A stretch of DNA of 64,000 nucleotides. Source: Rhodospirillaceae bacterium (GTDB lineage: Bacteria; Pseudomonadota; Alphaproteobacteria; Rhodospirillales; Rhodospirillaceae). This document shows positions 27,916-35,802 of this stretch, in pieces (the first letter of the stretch is position 1; each line of letters begins with the position of its first letter). The stretch is taken from assembly GCA_029245025.1 (NCBI GenBank), contig JAQWQC010000028.1, forward strand, positions 1-64,000, read 5' to 3'. The notes below the pieces were generated by a model that did not search any database, was not told the DNA's origin, and worked only from the letters and a program-made list of their open reading frames with translations. Position numbers and translations under genes: made by a program.

Positions 27916-28272
27916 CCCTCGACCAATCACCGATCAGTGCGCTTTGACTGTTCTGGTGTGGGTTTATGTCAAAATGAAGTTAGAATGCGTTTAGAGAGGA
28001 TGAGAACTTTGCTCACGATATGATAAGTTTGTCAGTAATCAATCGCATCGCAGATATAAAAACTATTGGATTAGACGCTACGTTAAGTGGTGCACCTATT
28101 AACCATCCAAACGCCAATAGTCTTCGTTTGTTAATGATGGTGTCAGATTTGGTCGTGATGGGCATGCCAAAGTTCGACAAGGAAGGCAAAATGTAGGTTC
28201 AGTGCCGGGCCTTATCTGTTGGCACCAAGGCGAGCCTCAAAGAGCGTGAAACTGAGGGATCATAACCAAAGG
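27916..28272. other. AT-rich gap with one possible small ORF
   Basis: This 357-base gap lies between the HNH remnant and the convergent minus-strand gene at 28273. It holds a 58-codon ORF (28020-28196) and, at its right end, a 9-bp inverted repeat. No mobile-element ends or target duplications are visible. Confidence 0.5.
28020..28196 (+). CDS. Possible small hypothetical protein (58 aa)
   Basis: An ATG-to-TAG frame of 58 codons. The product is mildly hydrophobic and Met-rich near the end (LRLLMMVSDLVVMGM). No convincing ribosome site precedes it and I recognise no family. It sits in an AT-rich islet beside a broken nuclease gene, so it may be a relic of the same insertion. Confidence 0.25.
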   Translation: MISLSVINRIADIKTIGLDATLSGAPINHPNANSLRLLMMVSDLVVMGMPKFDKEGKM

Positions 28273-28287
28273 CTAGCTCTCAGTTTC
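28248..28287 (-). terminator. Inverted repeat at the end of the minus-strand sulfur/molybdate block
   Basis: GAAACTGAG (28248-28256) and CTCAGTTTC (28279-28287) form a perfect 9-bp stem that straddles the stop of the gene ending at 28273. It could end the minus-strand transcript, but the loop is 22 bases and no T-run follows, so Rho-independent activity is doubtful. Confidence 0.35.
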
Positions 28288-28701
28288 CTGCTCTAGATCC
28301 ACCAGAGCTTCAATATCGCGGTCTGCGAGCCCAGCGGCTAGAATAAGACGCGCGATTCGCACGTCTACCGTTGGTATATCGTCTTCCTCAGCTGCAATAT
28401 CGACATCCAAGGCAGCGTTGAGACGGTCTGACATGGTTGCTAGGCCGGAGACACCGAAGGGGCGGGCCCCGAGTTCAGGTCCCAGCATCAAAAACCCTGA
28501 GAAAGTCGCCGCATCAGCTAGAATTGGATCAAGGGTTTCCTTTTGACTTCCATACTCTTGTGCCCACTGAAACAGCAATTGGCGGACGCCATCGTCAATT
28601 CGCCTGATATCGATGTCTAAAGCCGTCCATTCGCGGTCCAGAACCTGAAACGCCCATTTCCGCTTACTTCCGAAGCCAAGGATATCGAGACTAAGTGCCA
28701 T
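28273..28701 (-). CDS. Conserved-looking hypothetical protein
   Basis: A 142-residue soluble protein from ATG 28701 (MALSLDILGFGSKRKW); the frame extends upstream to 28758 without a better start. It is acidic, rich in Ala, Asp and Leu, probably all-helical, and ends in an acidic tail. No motif, signal or membrane segment is visible and I do not recognise the family. It lies 177 bases downstream of modC on the same strand, so a link to molybdate uptake is possible but unsupported. Confidence 0.6.
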   Translation of the reverse strand: MALSLDILGFGSKRKWAFQVLDREWTALDIDIRRIDDGVRQLLFQWAQEYGSQKETLDPILADAATFSGFLMLGPELGARPFGVSGLATMSDRLNAALDVDIAAEEDDIPTVDVRIARLILAAGLADRDIEALVDLEQETES

Positions 28702-28878
28702 GGTAGATGATCCAGAAAATGAAGTCCTTGAACTACCCGGCTTGCAGGATTGCCGCAAGTACGGCGCCAGCTTTCGGTTGAAACCCAGTACCCGTCTGAG
28801 AAAGCATCGCCTTTAGTCACGCGCGTGGTCAAGCCAAGCGATACCAGCGATTTCGGATACGGGAAACGGAACTAGTCT

Positions 28879-30000
28879 CTACGAAAGACCAAACCGGTCT
28901 TTATCCAGGGATACAGCCTTGATGAGGGCGTATGTGGGCATGTCTGCCTTTAGTTTTAGGCGCTGGGCCGCGAGGCGCGTTACTTGAGCCCACAAATGAA
29001 CGGGGCGCTTGGTTGATCCGATGTTGATCTGGACATCGACGACCGGCCGCCCTGGTGAATCAAGTATAGAATCAATAAAGCCATCTAATATATTGATAAT
29101 ACTCATTTTATGTGGTTTCTCTAGCGCTAATGCTACATCCTGCGGCCGTACGTGGACGCGAATGTGGGCACCGGGTGGAAGGTCGAGCTTCGTCACCAAT
29201 AGGGTCTGTCCCGCTGCGGCTAGACGGGTCAGGCCATGGGTAGGCACATGCTCGGTCACTGTTGCCGCGAGGACCGTACCGGTGTCCCCATCCTCGCTAA
29301 GCGGCGACAGGTCCATCCTGCCAGTGATGTCTTCGACCGATCCAAATGCTTTGATCTCGCCGTCATCAATGACAGCAAGCCAGGTCGCTAGGCGGCGGAT
29401 TTCTGCAAGGCTGTGTGAGACGTAGAGTATGGGGAGATCGAGGCTGTGCCGAAGGCCTTCTAGGTAGGGCAGGATTTCGGCCTTACGCTCTGCATCTAAG
29501 GCGGCGAGGGGTTCATCTAGAAGCAAAAGGCGCGGATTGGCGAGCAAAGCCCGGCCGATTGCGACCCGTTGGCTTTCGCCACCCGACAGGTTGTGAATAG
29601 GTCGATCTAACAACGGATTCAACTCGAGCAGTGCGACGACGGCGTCAAATGACAGGGCTTGCTCATCTGCTGGGGGATTAAAGCGACGTCCAAACGTGAG
29701 ATTATTTTTGACGCTTAGGTGCGGAAACAGACGCGTGTCCTGAAAAACATATCCGATCCGTCTTAGTTCCGGTGGCACCCAGGCTCCGTGCTGAGTGTCG
29801 CAGAGCACCCCATCTCCAACTTGGATTTTGACAAAATCCGGGCGGAGCAGTCCTGCGACAATTTTGAGAAGAGTGGTCTTGCCTGAACCCGATGGTCCAA
29901 ATATGGCGGTCACGCCTTTGTCAGGGGTCTTGAGGCGCGCATCGAGCCGGAACACGTTCGTGCCGTCTACAAATCGATGTCCTGCCTCAATCGTCAGCAT
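28879..30000 (-). CDS. modC: Molybdate ABC transporter ATP-binding protein ModC
   Basis: The ATPase of the molybdate importer. Walker A GPSGSGKTT, Q-loop YVFQDTRLFPHLSV, signature LSGGESQRVAIGRAL, Walker B LLLLDEPLAALD and the H-loop YVSHSLAEI are all present. The C-terminal third (about 290-360) matches a MOP/TOBE-type oxyanion-binding domain, a mark of ModC. The 373 residues are typical. It starts 4 bases after modB. Tungstate specificity cannot be excluded. Confidence 0.93.
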   Translation of the reverse strand: MLTIEAGHRFVDGTNVFRLDARLKTPDKGVTAIFGPSGSGKTTLLKIVAGLLRPDFVKIQVGDGVLCDTQHGAWVPPELRRIGYVFQDTRLFPHLSVKNNLTFGRRFNPPADEQALSFDAVVALLELNPLLDRPIHNLSGGESQRVAIGRALLANPRLLLLDEPLAALDAERKAEILPYLEGLRHSLDLPILYVSHSLAEIRRLATWLAVIDDGEIKAFGSVEDITGRMDLSPLSEDGDTGTVLAATVTEHVPTHGLTRLAAAGQTLLVTKLDLPPGAHIRVHVRPQDVALALEKPHKMSIINILDGFIDSILDSPGRPVVDVQINIGSTKRPVHLWAQVTRLAAQRLKLKADMPTYALIKAVSLDKDRFGLS

Positions 30001-30004
30001 ATGC

Positions 30005-30700
30005 TCAGCCCCTACGCAGGCGGAAGTGAGGGCGCCGCGATAGCCATTCGGACGTCAGCAGGGCGGCCAAGGCCAATAGCAATGATAGTAAAACGAGCCG
30101 CATCGCTATTGGATCACCGCCAGGAGTTTGAGTCGCGGTGTAGAGGGCCAGTGGCAGTGTTTGGGTCTCGCCTGGGATATTTGCCGCAAAGGTAATCGTT
30201 GCGCCGAATTCCCCAAGTGCTCTAGCGAAAAAGAGAAGGGCGCCGGTAATAATACCGGGCATAACAATCGGCAACGTGACCGCGAAGAAAGCCTGCCGTC
30301 GGTCCGCGCCTAAGGTAACAGCGGCTTCTTCCAGGCGGGGATCAACGCCTTCCAAAGCTTGACGAATTGGCCGGACAAACAGCGGAAAGGCGACCACAGA
30401 GGCGGCGATCGCGGCGCCTTGCCAGGTAAACACCAGGCCAATATCCAACCAGTCGTGCAGCCGGCTACCGATAACCCCTTGGCGTCCTAGAAGGACGAGC
30501 AGGAGATAGCCAATCACGACGGGCGGGACCACAAGCGGCACATGAATGATGGCGTTAAATACCGCTTTGCCCTTGAAGTCCTTACGAGCGAGAAGCCAAG
30601 CAGCGCCAAGCGCAAGTGGAAAAGTCCATGTGACGCTCCACAACGATACCTTAAGGCTGATTTGCAAAGCTTCTAATTCAAGTGCAGAGAATCCGTGCAT
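30005..30700 (-). CDS. modB: Molybdate ABC transporter permease ModB
   Basis: A 231-residue inner-membrane permease with five or six helices. The EAA loop that contacts ModC is EEAAVTLGADRRQAFFAVTLPIVMPG. The segment ALGEFGATITFAANIPGET is characteristic of ModB/CysT-type permeases. It lies 4 bases downstream of metC and 4 bases upstream of modC. The substrate-binding gene modA, usually just upstream, is absent from the window. Confidence 0.93.
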   Translation of the reverse strand: MHGFSALELEALQISLKVSLWSVTWTFPLALGAAWLLARKDFKGKAVFNAIIHVPLVVPPVVIGYLLLVLLGRQGVIGSRLHDWLDIGLVFTWQGAAIAASVVAFPLFVRPIRQALEGVDPRLEEAAVTLGADRRQAFFAVTLPIVMPGIITGALLFFARALGEFGATITFAANIPGETQTLPLALYTATQTPGGDPIAMRLVLLSLLLALAALLTSEWLSRRPHFRLRRG

Positions 30701-30704
30701 GGGC

Positions 30705-31940
30705 TTATTCCACTGCGACTGCGTCGGTCATGGACGCCAAAGCTTGCTCAAGGTCTGCGATCAGGTCGGCGGTGTTCTCGAGGCCGACATGAAGTCGCAT
30801 TGTGGGACCCGTCGGCGCCCAACCGGATATCGGCCGTTTGATCGACTCACCAGACGTCGACATCGCTAGGCTTTCGTATCCCCCCCAGCTGAAACCGCGA
30901 AGGAACAAACTCAGAGCATTTATAAATCGATCTGCTGCGTCTTGGCTGACGGAGGCTTTAAACATAAACCCGAACAGGCCGTTTGCGCCCGAGAAATCCC
31001 TTTTCCAAATATCGTGTCCGGGGTCTTTAGGGAGAGCGGGGTACATCACGCGGTCGACTTCGGGGCTCTTTTGAAGCCATTTAGCAACGACCAGAGCATT
31101 CTCTTCATGCCTTTGCAGACGGACACTTAAAGTCCGAAGGCCGCGTAATGCCAGGTAAGCGTCATCAGGGCTTAATCCATAGCCGAAGAGCAACGAGGTC
31201 CACTTCAGCTTGTGGTGAAGATCATCATCGTTCAGGCAAAGGGTTCCGACAGCGACGTCTGAGTGCCCGCCGATGTATTTGGTGCCTGAGTGAATTGAGA
31301 TATCGATCCCGAGCGCCGGGGCGTCGATAAGCAGTGGAGTTGCCCAGGTGTTATCAGCTAACACCAGGATTCCCTTTTCTTTGGCAACGTTTGAAATGGC
31401 TGGAATGTCTGTCATATCGAACGTTAATGAGCCGGGGCTCTCGACAACGATCATCTTTGTATTGGGACGAATCAGTTCAACAATGTCTCCGCCCAATGAG
31501 GCATCGAATAACTCTGCTTCTAATCCCCAAATAGACAATCGCTCACAACAGAGGAGGCGGATCGGACCGTAAACATTGTCAGCGACGAGGACGTGATCAC
31601 CGCTCTCGCATAGACCGAGAATTGAAATGAGAAAGCCCGACAAGCCACTCGGTAGGGCGAGACAATGTTTGTAGCCTTCTAGATCAGCGATCGCTTCTTG
31701 CAGCGCCCAGTGAGTTGGTGTGCCCGCGCGACCATACGCCAACATGCCCGGTGGGTGCGTCGCCCGGCGGCGCATTTCTTCGACGTCGGAAGAAACCACT
31801 GTCGAAACCCGGTAGATGGGCGGATTTATGGCGCCATCAAACTGCTCCGGATGCGAGCCGCTATGAATCAGTCGCGTGTCTTGATGTTTTTTTTCGCTGC
31901 CAGCTGCCATTGTCTTATCCCCAAACGCATCTGAGAGCAT
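30705..31940 (-). CDS. metC: Cystathionine beta-lyase (Cys/Met metabolism PLP enzyme)
   Basis: Cleaves cystathionine to homocysteine, pyruvate and ammonia in methionine synthesis. The 411-residue PLP protein has NPPIYRVSTVV, ALPSGLSG and the cofactor Lys in HSGTKYIGGHSDVAVG; ADNTWATPLL supports a beta-lyase over a gamma-synthase. ATG 31940 or 31910 (MAAGSEKK) may be the start. Gene context with cysK and sseA supports sulfur amino-acid metabolism. Confidence 0.9.
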   Translation of the reverse strand: MLSDAFGDKTMAAGSEKKHQDTRLIHSGSHPEQFDGAINPPIYRVSTVVSSDVEEMRRRATHPPGMLAYGRAGTPTHWALQEAIADLEGYKHCLALPSGLSGFLISILGLCESGDHVLVADNVYGPIRLLCCERLSIWGLEAELFDASLGGDIVELIRPNTKMIVVESPGSLTFDMTDIPAISNVAKEKGILVLADNTWATPLLIDAPALGIDISIHSGTKYIGGHSDVAVGTLCLNDDDLHHKLKWTSLLFGYGLSPDDAYLALRGLRTLSVRLQRHEENALVVAKWLQKSPEVDRVMYPALPKDPGHDIWKRDFSGANGLFGFMFKASVSQDAADRFINALSLFLRGFSWGGYESLAMSTSGESIKRPISGWAPTGPTMRLHVGLENTADLIADLEQALASMTDAVAVE

Positions 31941-31977
31941 TGTGGCCCGCGGGGGACTAAAACAAAAGCGGGAACGC

Positions 31978-32556
31978 TTACGCGGCGTTGACGTCTGGCC
32001 CTAGTTTTTTAAGTGTGGCGAGGGGGCTGGACTCAATGTCAGTCGCGAGCGTGGCATTCCATTTATTTAAAAAGCCAAATAGCGCAATGACACTGACAAT
32101 TTCACATATCTGATTATCGTCGAAATGCTTCTTGAGCTCTTCGAAGTCGGCATCCGTGCATTCGACCGGAGCATGCCCGGCCCCTTGAGCGACCCGCAGG
32201 GCCGCACGCTCGGCGTCTGAAAAGAAAGGGCTGGTTTCATAGTCCCATATAGCTTTGATTTTTTCTTCATCGATGCCGGCCATGTCGGCGCCGTGGACCG
32301 TGTGAGACTGGCAATAGGTGCAGCCTGCTGCAGAACTGGTAATGATGGAAACCAAACGCTTGATCTCATTGGTTACCAGTCCATCTTTGCCATAGATGGC
32401 CCATGTCAGACCGCTAAGTCCTTCCATCAGCCCCGGTACACGGGCGAAGGTCAGGCCGTCGTTGGCACGAAACCCCATGCGTTCTTCACCTATTTTCATG
32501 CGCTCCTGAAATTCTTCAGGAAGAGACTCAAGCGGAAGCGAATCAATTCTGGGCAT
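31978..32556 (-). CDS. AhpD-like carboxymuconolactone decarboxylase family protein
   Basis: A 192-residue peroxidase-related protein from ATG 32556 (MPRIDSLPLESLPEEF); the frame runs further upstream but no better start is seen. The redox motif CTYCQSHTVHGADM matches the CxxC...H of AhpD-type alkylhydroperoxidases, preceded by the helical segment EIKRLVSIITSSAAG. It probably reduces peroxides or protects sulfur enzymes, but the electron donor is unknown. It lies between sseA (22 bases) and metC (37 bases) in the same minus-strand operon. Confidence 0.88.
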   Translation of the reverse strand: MPRIDSLPLESLPEEFQERMKIGEERMGFRANDGLTFARVPGLMEGLSGLTWAIYGKDGLVTNEIKRLVSIITSSAAGCTYCQSHTVHGADMAGIDEEKIKAIWDYETSPFFSDAERAALRVAQGAGHAPVECTDADFEELKKHFDDNQICEIVSVIALFGFLNKWNATLATDIESSPLATLKKLGPDVNAA

Positions 32557-32578
32557 AGCGCGGTCCTTATTTAGGCTA

Positions 32579-33448
32579 TTAGGAGACGGGGCCAGTCTCA
32601 ATTGGGGTGTCTGGATCACTACCCCAGTCTACCCAAGAGCCGTCATATATCGCGACATCATCTTTGCCGAGCAAGTAGGCGCTGAGGGCAACGGTGCAAG
32701 CAGTTACGCCGGAGCCGCAGGTGGTTGCAATGGGAGCGTCAAGATCAACACCAGCGGCATCAAATTGCGCTTTGATGTCTGCTGCAGATTTAAAAGTTTT
32801 TGACGCGGGCTCGAACAAACTCGCGAAGGGGACATTGCGGCTACCAGGGATATGCCCGGAGCGTAAATCGGCTTTTGGTTCGGGATCCGTTCCGGCAAAG
32901 CGACCAGCAGCTCGTGCGTCGACAACTTGATAGCCTTCTGCGTCAATGTTTTGCCGTATGTCCTCTTTATTGCGGACGCGGGCGAGGGCTTCCTTGTCTG
33001 CTGAAAAAAGACGCGCAGTTATTTCTGGAATTTCAGTCGAAACCGGTCTGTTCTCAGATGTCCATTTCGTAAGACCGCCGTCGAGTACCGCGATTTTGTC
33101 GTGTCCGTAAGCGCGGAACATCCACCACACACGGGCCGCGGCGCAGCCGCCGCCCATGGCATCATAAGCGATGACGCGGGTGGTATTGCTGATGCCGAGA
33201 GCGCCTACCTTTTCACTAAAGACAGCTGCCGATGGAACGGTGTGATCTTGCGTAGCGTCTGGGTCGGCAATGTCGTTGATATCAAAGAAAACGGACCCCG
33301 GAATATGACCGGCGTCGTATTGCGCTTTTGCCGGAGCGGCGCCTCCAGGAACAAAAAAGGACGCATCGACGACAACAAGGTCTTGGCCGTCCAAGTGTTC
33401 AGCTAGCCATTCGGTGGAAACCAAGGCATCAAAATTCACATAGTCCAT
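32579..33448 (-). CDS. sseA: 3-mercaptopyruvate sulfurtransferase SseA
   Basis: A two-domain rhodanese of 289 residues. The first domain holds DASFFVPG and YDAGHIPGSVFFDI. The second holds the active cysteine in TTCGSGVTACTVAL, and this CGSGVTA loop is the mark of mercaptopyruvate over thiosulfate sulfurtransferases. It moves sulfur from 3-mercaptopyruvate to acceptors, fitting the cysK-metC setting. It is 24 bases downstream of cysK. Confidence 0.94.
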   Translation of the reverse strand: MDYVNFDALVSTEWLAEHLDGQDLVVVDASFFVPGGAAPAKAQYDAGHIPGSVFFDINDIADPDATQDHTVPSAAVFSEKVGALGISNTTRVIAYDAMGGGCAAARVWWMFRAYGHDKIAVLDGGLTKWTSENRPVSTEIPEITARLFSADKEALARVRNKEDIRQNIDAEGYQVVDARAAGRFAGTDPEPKADLRSGHIPGSRNVPFASLFEPASKTFKSAADIKAQFDAAGVDLDAPIATTCGSGVTACTVALSAYLLGKDDVAIYDGSWVDWGSDPDTPIETGPVS

Positions 33449-33472
33449 CGCAATACCCGTATTGAAGAAAGA

Positions 33473-34462
33473 CTATGCCATCCAAGGGGGAACAGGCAGG
33501 TCCTTCGAGCGAAGAAAGTCTGGATTGAAAATCTTACTCTGATATCGGCTGCCGTGGTCACATAAAATTGTTACGACATTTGTGTTGGCCCCTAGTTTTT
33601 TGCCCACCCTTATCGCTGCGGCAACATTGATGCCGGTTGATCCGCCCATCACCAAGCCGTCGTGGAGCACCATGTTGTAAATGGCATCGAGGGCTTCCTG
33701 ATCCAATATGCGCTCTGCATCATCTATGGGAGCATCTTTGAGATTAAGTGTAACGCGGCCCTGGCCGATGCCTTCGGTTATGGACCCGCCTTCGGTTGTC
33801 AATTCTCCGGTCTTGATGAAATCGTGAACGACAGACCCGCCGGGGTCAGCGGCAACGGTGAGAATATCTTTAGAACGCTCTTTTAGGGCAATCGATATGC
33901 CGGCAAGGGTGCCGCCAGTCCCAACAGCCGTCGTGAAGGCATCAACTTTTCCCTCGAGGGCGCCCCATATCTCTGGACCGGTCGAGTGGATATGACCTTC
34001 ACGATTTGCGGTGTTGTCGAACTGATTACAAAAATACCCACCAACCTCTTCTGCCAGCCGCTTGGCAACATGAACGTAGTTGTTGGGGTCCTTAAACGGA
34101 ACGGCGGGCACTTCACGTAGCTCTGCACCACAGGCCAGGACTGTATCTTTTTTCTCCTGAGTTTGAGTATCGGGTATGACAATAATCGATTTGTACCCTA
34201 GGGCATTGCCGACCAGGGCGACACCAATCCCTGTGTTACCGCCGGTGGCTTCGACCAGTGTCCCACCGGGTTTGATAAGACCGCGTTTTTCTGCGTCTCG
34301 GATCATGTACAGGGCCGCCCGATCTTTGACGGACCCACCAGGATTCATGAATTCAGCCTTGCCGAAAATGTTGGCGCCTGAGACCCCTGAGGCCCACTTC
34401 AGGCGGATCAAAGGAGTATTTCCGACGGCGTCGATAAAATCTCCGTGCACTGGAGTCTTCAT
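33473..34462 (-). CDS. cysK: Cysteine synthase A (O-acetylserine sulfhydrylase)
   Basis: Makes cysteine from O-acetylserine and sulfide. The 329-residue PLP enzyme has NTPLIRL, the cofactor Lys in NPGGSVKDRAALYM, the substrate loop ATGGNTGIGVA and the phosphate-binding TAVGTGGTLAG. It is the first gene of the minus-strand run cysK-sseA-ahpD-like-metC-modB-modC and has a good promoter directly upstream. Confidence 0.95.
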   Translation of the reverse strand: MKTPVHGDFIDAVGNTPLIRLKWASGVSGANIFGKAEFMNPGGSVKDRAALYMIRDAEKRGLIKPGGTLVEATGGNTGIGVALVGNALGYKSIIVIPDTQTQEKKDTVLACGAELREVPAVPFKDPNNYVHVAKRLAEEVGGYFCNQFDNTANREGHIHSTGPEIWGALEGKVDAFTTAVGTGGTLAGISIALKERSKDILTVAADPGGSVVHDFIKTGELTTEGGSITEGIGQGRVTLNLKDAPIDDAERILDQEALDAIYNMVLHDGLVMGGSTGINVAAAIRVGKKLGANTNVVTILCDHGSRYQSKIFNPDFLRSKDLPVPPWMA

Positions 34463-34495
34463 GGTTTTGTCCTGGTCAGAGCAATGGTACGACCC

Positions 34496-34524
34496 ATAAT
34501 AGGATCACAACACAGACCGTCCAA
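34496..34524 (-). promoter_or_regulatory. Sigma-70-type promoter of the cysK operon
   Basis: Minus strand: TTGGAC (complement of 34519-34524), 17-base spacer, TATTAT (complement of 34496-34501). Transcription would start about 28 bases before the cysK ATG. It is the best promoter for the six-gene minus-strand block. Confidence 0.6.
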
Positions 34525-34580
34525 GGTCCAGCAGGCATGCTAGGCTTCACAATGCTGGCAGAAGAGAAGGATCATTCGCC

Positions 34581-34710
34581 ATGGCAGAGATCCGCAAAAT
34601 AGAATTCCCCGGTCATTCGGGCGAAGCTTCTTGAAATCGTGGATAAATGTCCGGTGCATAGAACATTAGAAAACGAAGTCAAAGTGCGGACGTCTTTGGC
34701 GACCCAATAG
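34581..34710 (+). pseudogene. Deletion remnant of an alpha/beta-hydrolase-OsmC fusion gene
   Basis: Two ends of one gene are joined with the middle missing. From ATG 34581 the frame gives MAEIRKIEFPGHSGEA, then a stop at 34632-34634. From 34621, in another frame, the sequence reads AKLLEIVDKCPVHRTLENE and on to TAG at 34708-34710. The second part is the C-terminus of OsmC-type proteins (catalytic Cys in KCPVHRTL). The first matches the start of bifunctional alpha/beta-hydrolase-OsmC proteins, which are about 400 residues. The octamer GCGAAGCT at the junction (34621-34628) suits both sides, so it looks like a deletion between short repeats. Confidence 0.7.
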
Positions 34711-34729
34711 TCTTTTTTGAGAGCTTCTT

Positions 34730-35767
34730 ATGATTGATACGCCAAAAACGAACTTGCAATGGCTGCTTGCCGATCGACCGATTGATCGAGCGGTGCGGGA
34801 AAGCGACTTCAAACTTCATGAGGCGCCCATTCCTGAACCCAAGGAAGGCGAGTTTGTCATTCGAGTGATTTATTCCTCGCTGGCGCCGGTGATGCGTTTT
34901 TACATGCTTGATGGCGCTGGTATTGAAGAGCCACTGGAGATTGGTGACGTCATGCGAGGCCGGGGTGTCGGACAGGTCGTGACCTCTAAGAATCCCGACT
35001 ACATGCCCGGCGACATCGTGCATGGGAAAATGGGATGGCAGCAGTACGCGGTCGCTGATGGTTCACCCTATTACCTGATGTACAAGGTTAGTCAAAGAGA
35101 AGTTCCTGTCTCTACGGCGCTGGGTGTACTCGGTATGACCGGGTTCACGGCCTACTTCGGGTTGTTCGATATCGGCAAGCCGGTCGCCGGCGAGACGGTT
35201 CTTGTGTCAGGTGCGGCTGGCGGAGTTGGTTCAAACGTGGGGCAAATCGCAAAAATTCGTGGCTGTAAAACTATTGGCATTGCCGGCTCTAAAGAAAAAT
35301 GCGAGCTGCTGGTGGATAGCTTGGGCTATGACGCCGCGATCAATTATCGAGATGGGGATATCGGCGCGCAGATGGATGCTACCTGTCCAGACGGAATTGA
35401 TGTCTTCTTCGACAACGTTGGCGGCGAAATTCTTGATGAAGGGCTGGCGCGGATCAATAAATACGCGCGCATCGTGGCGTGCGGGCAAATTAGTCAGTAC
35501 ATCGGGGATGGTAGTCCAAGGCCGATTAAGAACGCCTACAAAATCGGGCGGCTAAATGCATTGATGCAGGGCTTTCTCATCTATGACTATGCGCCGCGCC
35601 TGGCTGAGGCTGAGAGCGGCATGGTGCAATGGATCCGTGAAGGTCGGTTGACGTACCAGGAAGATATTCTCGACGGCATCGAACGGATGCCGGAGGCCCT
35701 TATCCGTCTGTACGACAGTAAAAACAAGGGCAAACAGTTGGTGCAGGTTAGCCCTGATCCGTTTTAA
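34730..35767 (+). CDS. NADP-dependent zinc-free medium-chain oxidoreductase (CurA/PTGR type)
   Basis: A 345-residue medium-chain dehydrogenase/reductase of the leukotriene B4 12-hydroxydehydrogenase/CurA group. The cofactor loop is VSGAAGGVGSNVGQIAKIRG, followed by IGIAGSKEKC and DVFFDNVGGEILD. It lacks the zinc-binding cysteines of alcohol dehydrogenases. Relatives reduce double bonds of enones and similar compounds; the substrate here is unknown. It lies just after the OsmC deletion scar. Confidence 0.9.
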   Translation: MIDTPKTNLQWLLADRPIDRAVRESDFKLHEAPIPEPKEGEFVIRVIYSSLAPVMRFYMLDGAGIEEPLEIGDVMRGRGVGQVVTSKNPDYMPGDIVHGKMGWQQYAVADGSPYYLMYKVSQREVPVSTALGVLGMTGFTAYFGLFDIGKPVAGETVLVSGAAGGVGSNVGQIAKIRGCKTIGIAGSKEKCELLVDSLGYDAAINYRDGDIGAQMDATCPDGIDVFFDNVGGEILDEGLARINKYARIVACGQISQYIGDGSPRPIKNAYKIGRLNALMQGFLIYDYAPRLAEAESGMVQWIREGRLTYQEDILDGIERMPEALIRLYDSKNKGKQLVQVSPDPF

Positions 35768-35802
35768 GCTCGGTCCCTACAAACCGTAGGGAGGAGTGGA
35801 CA

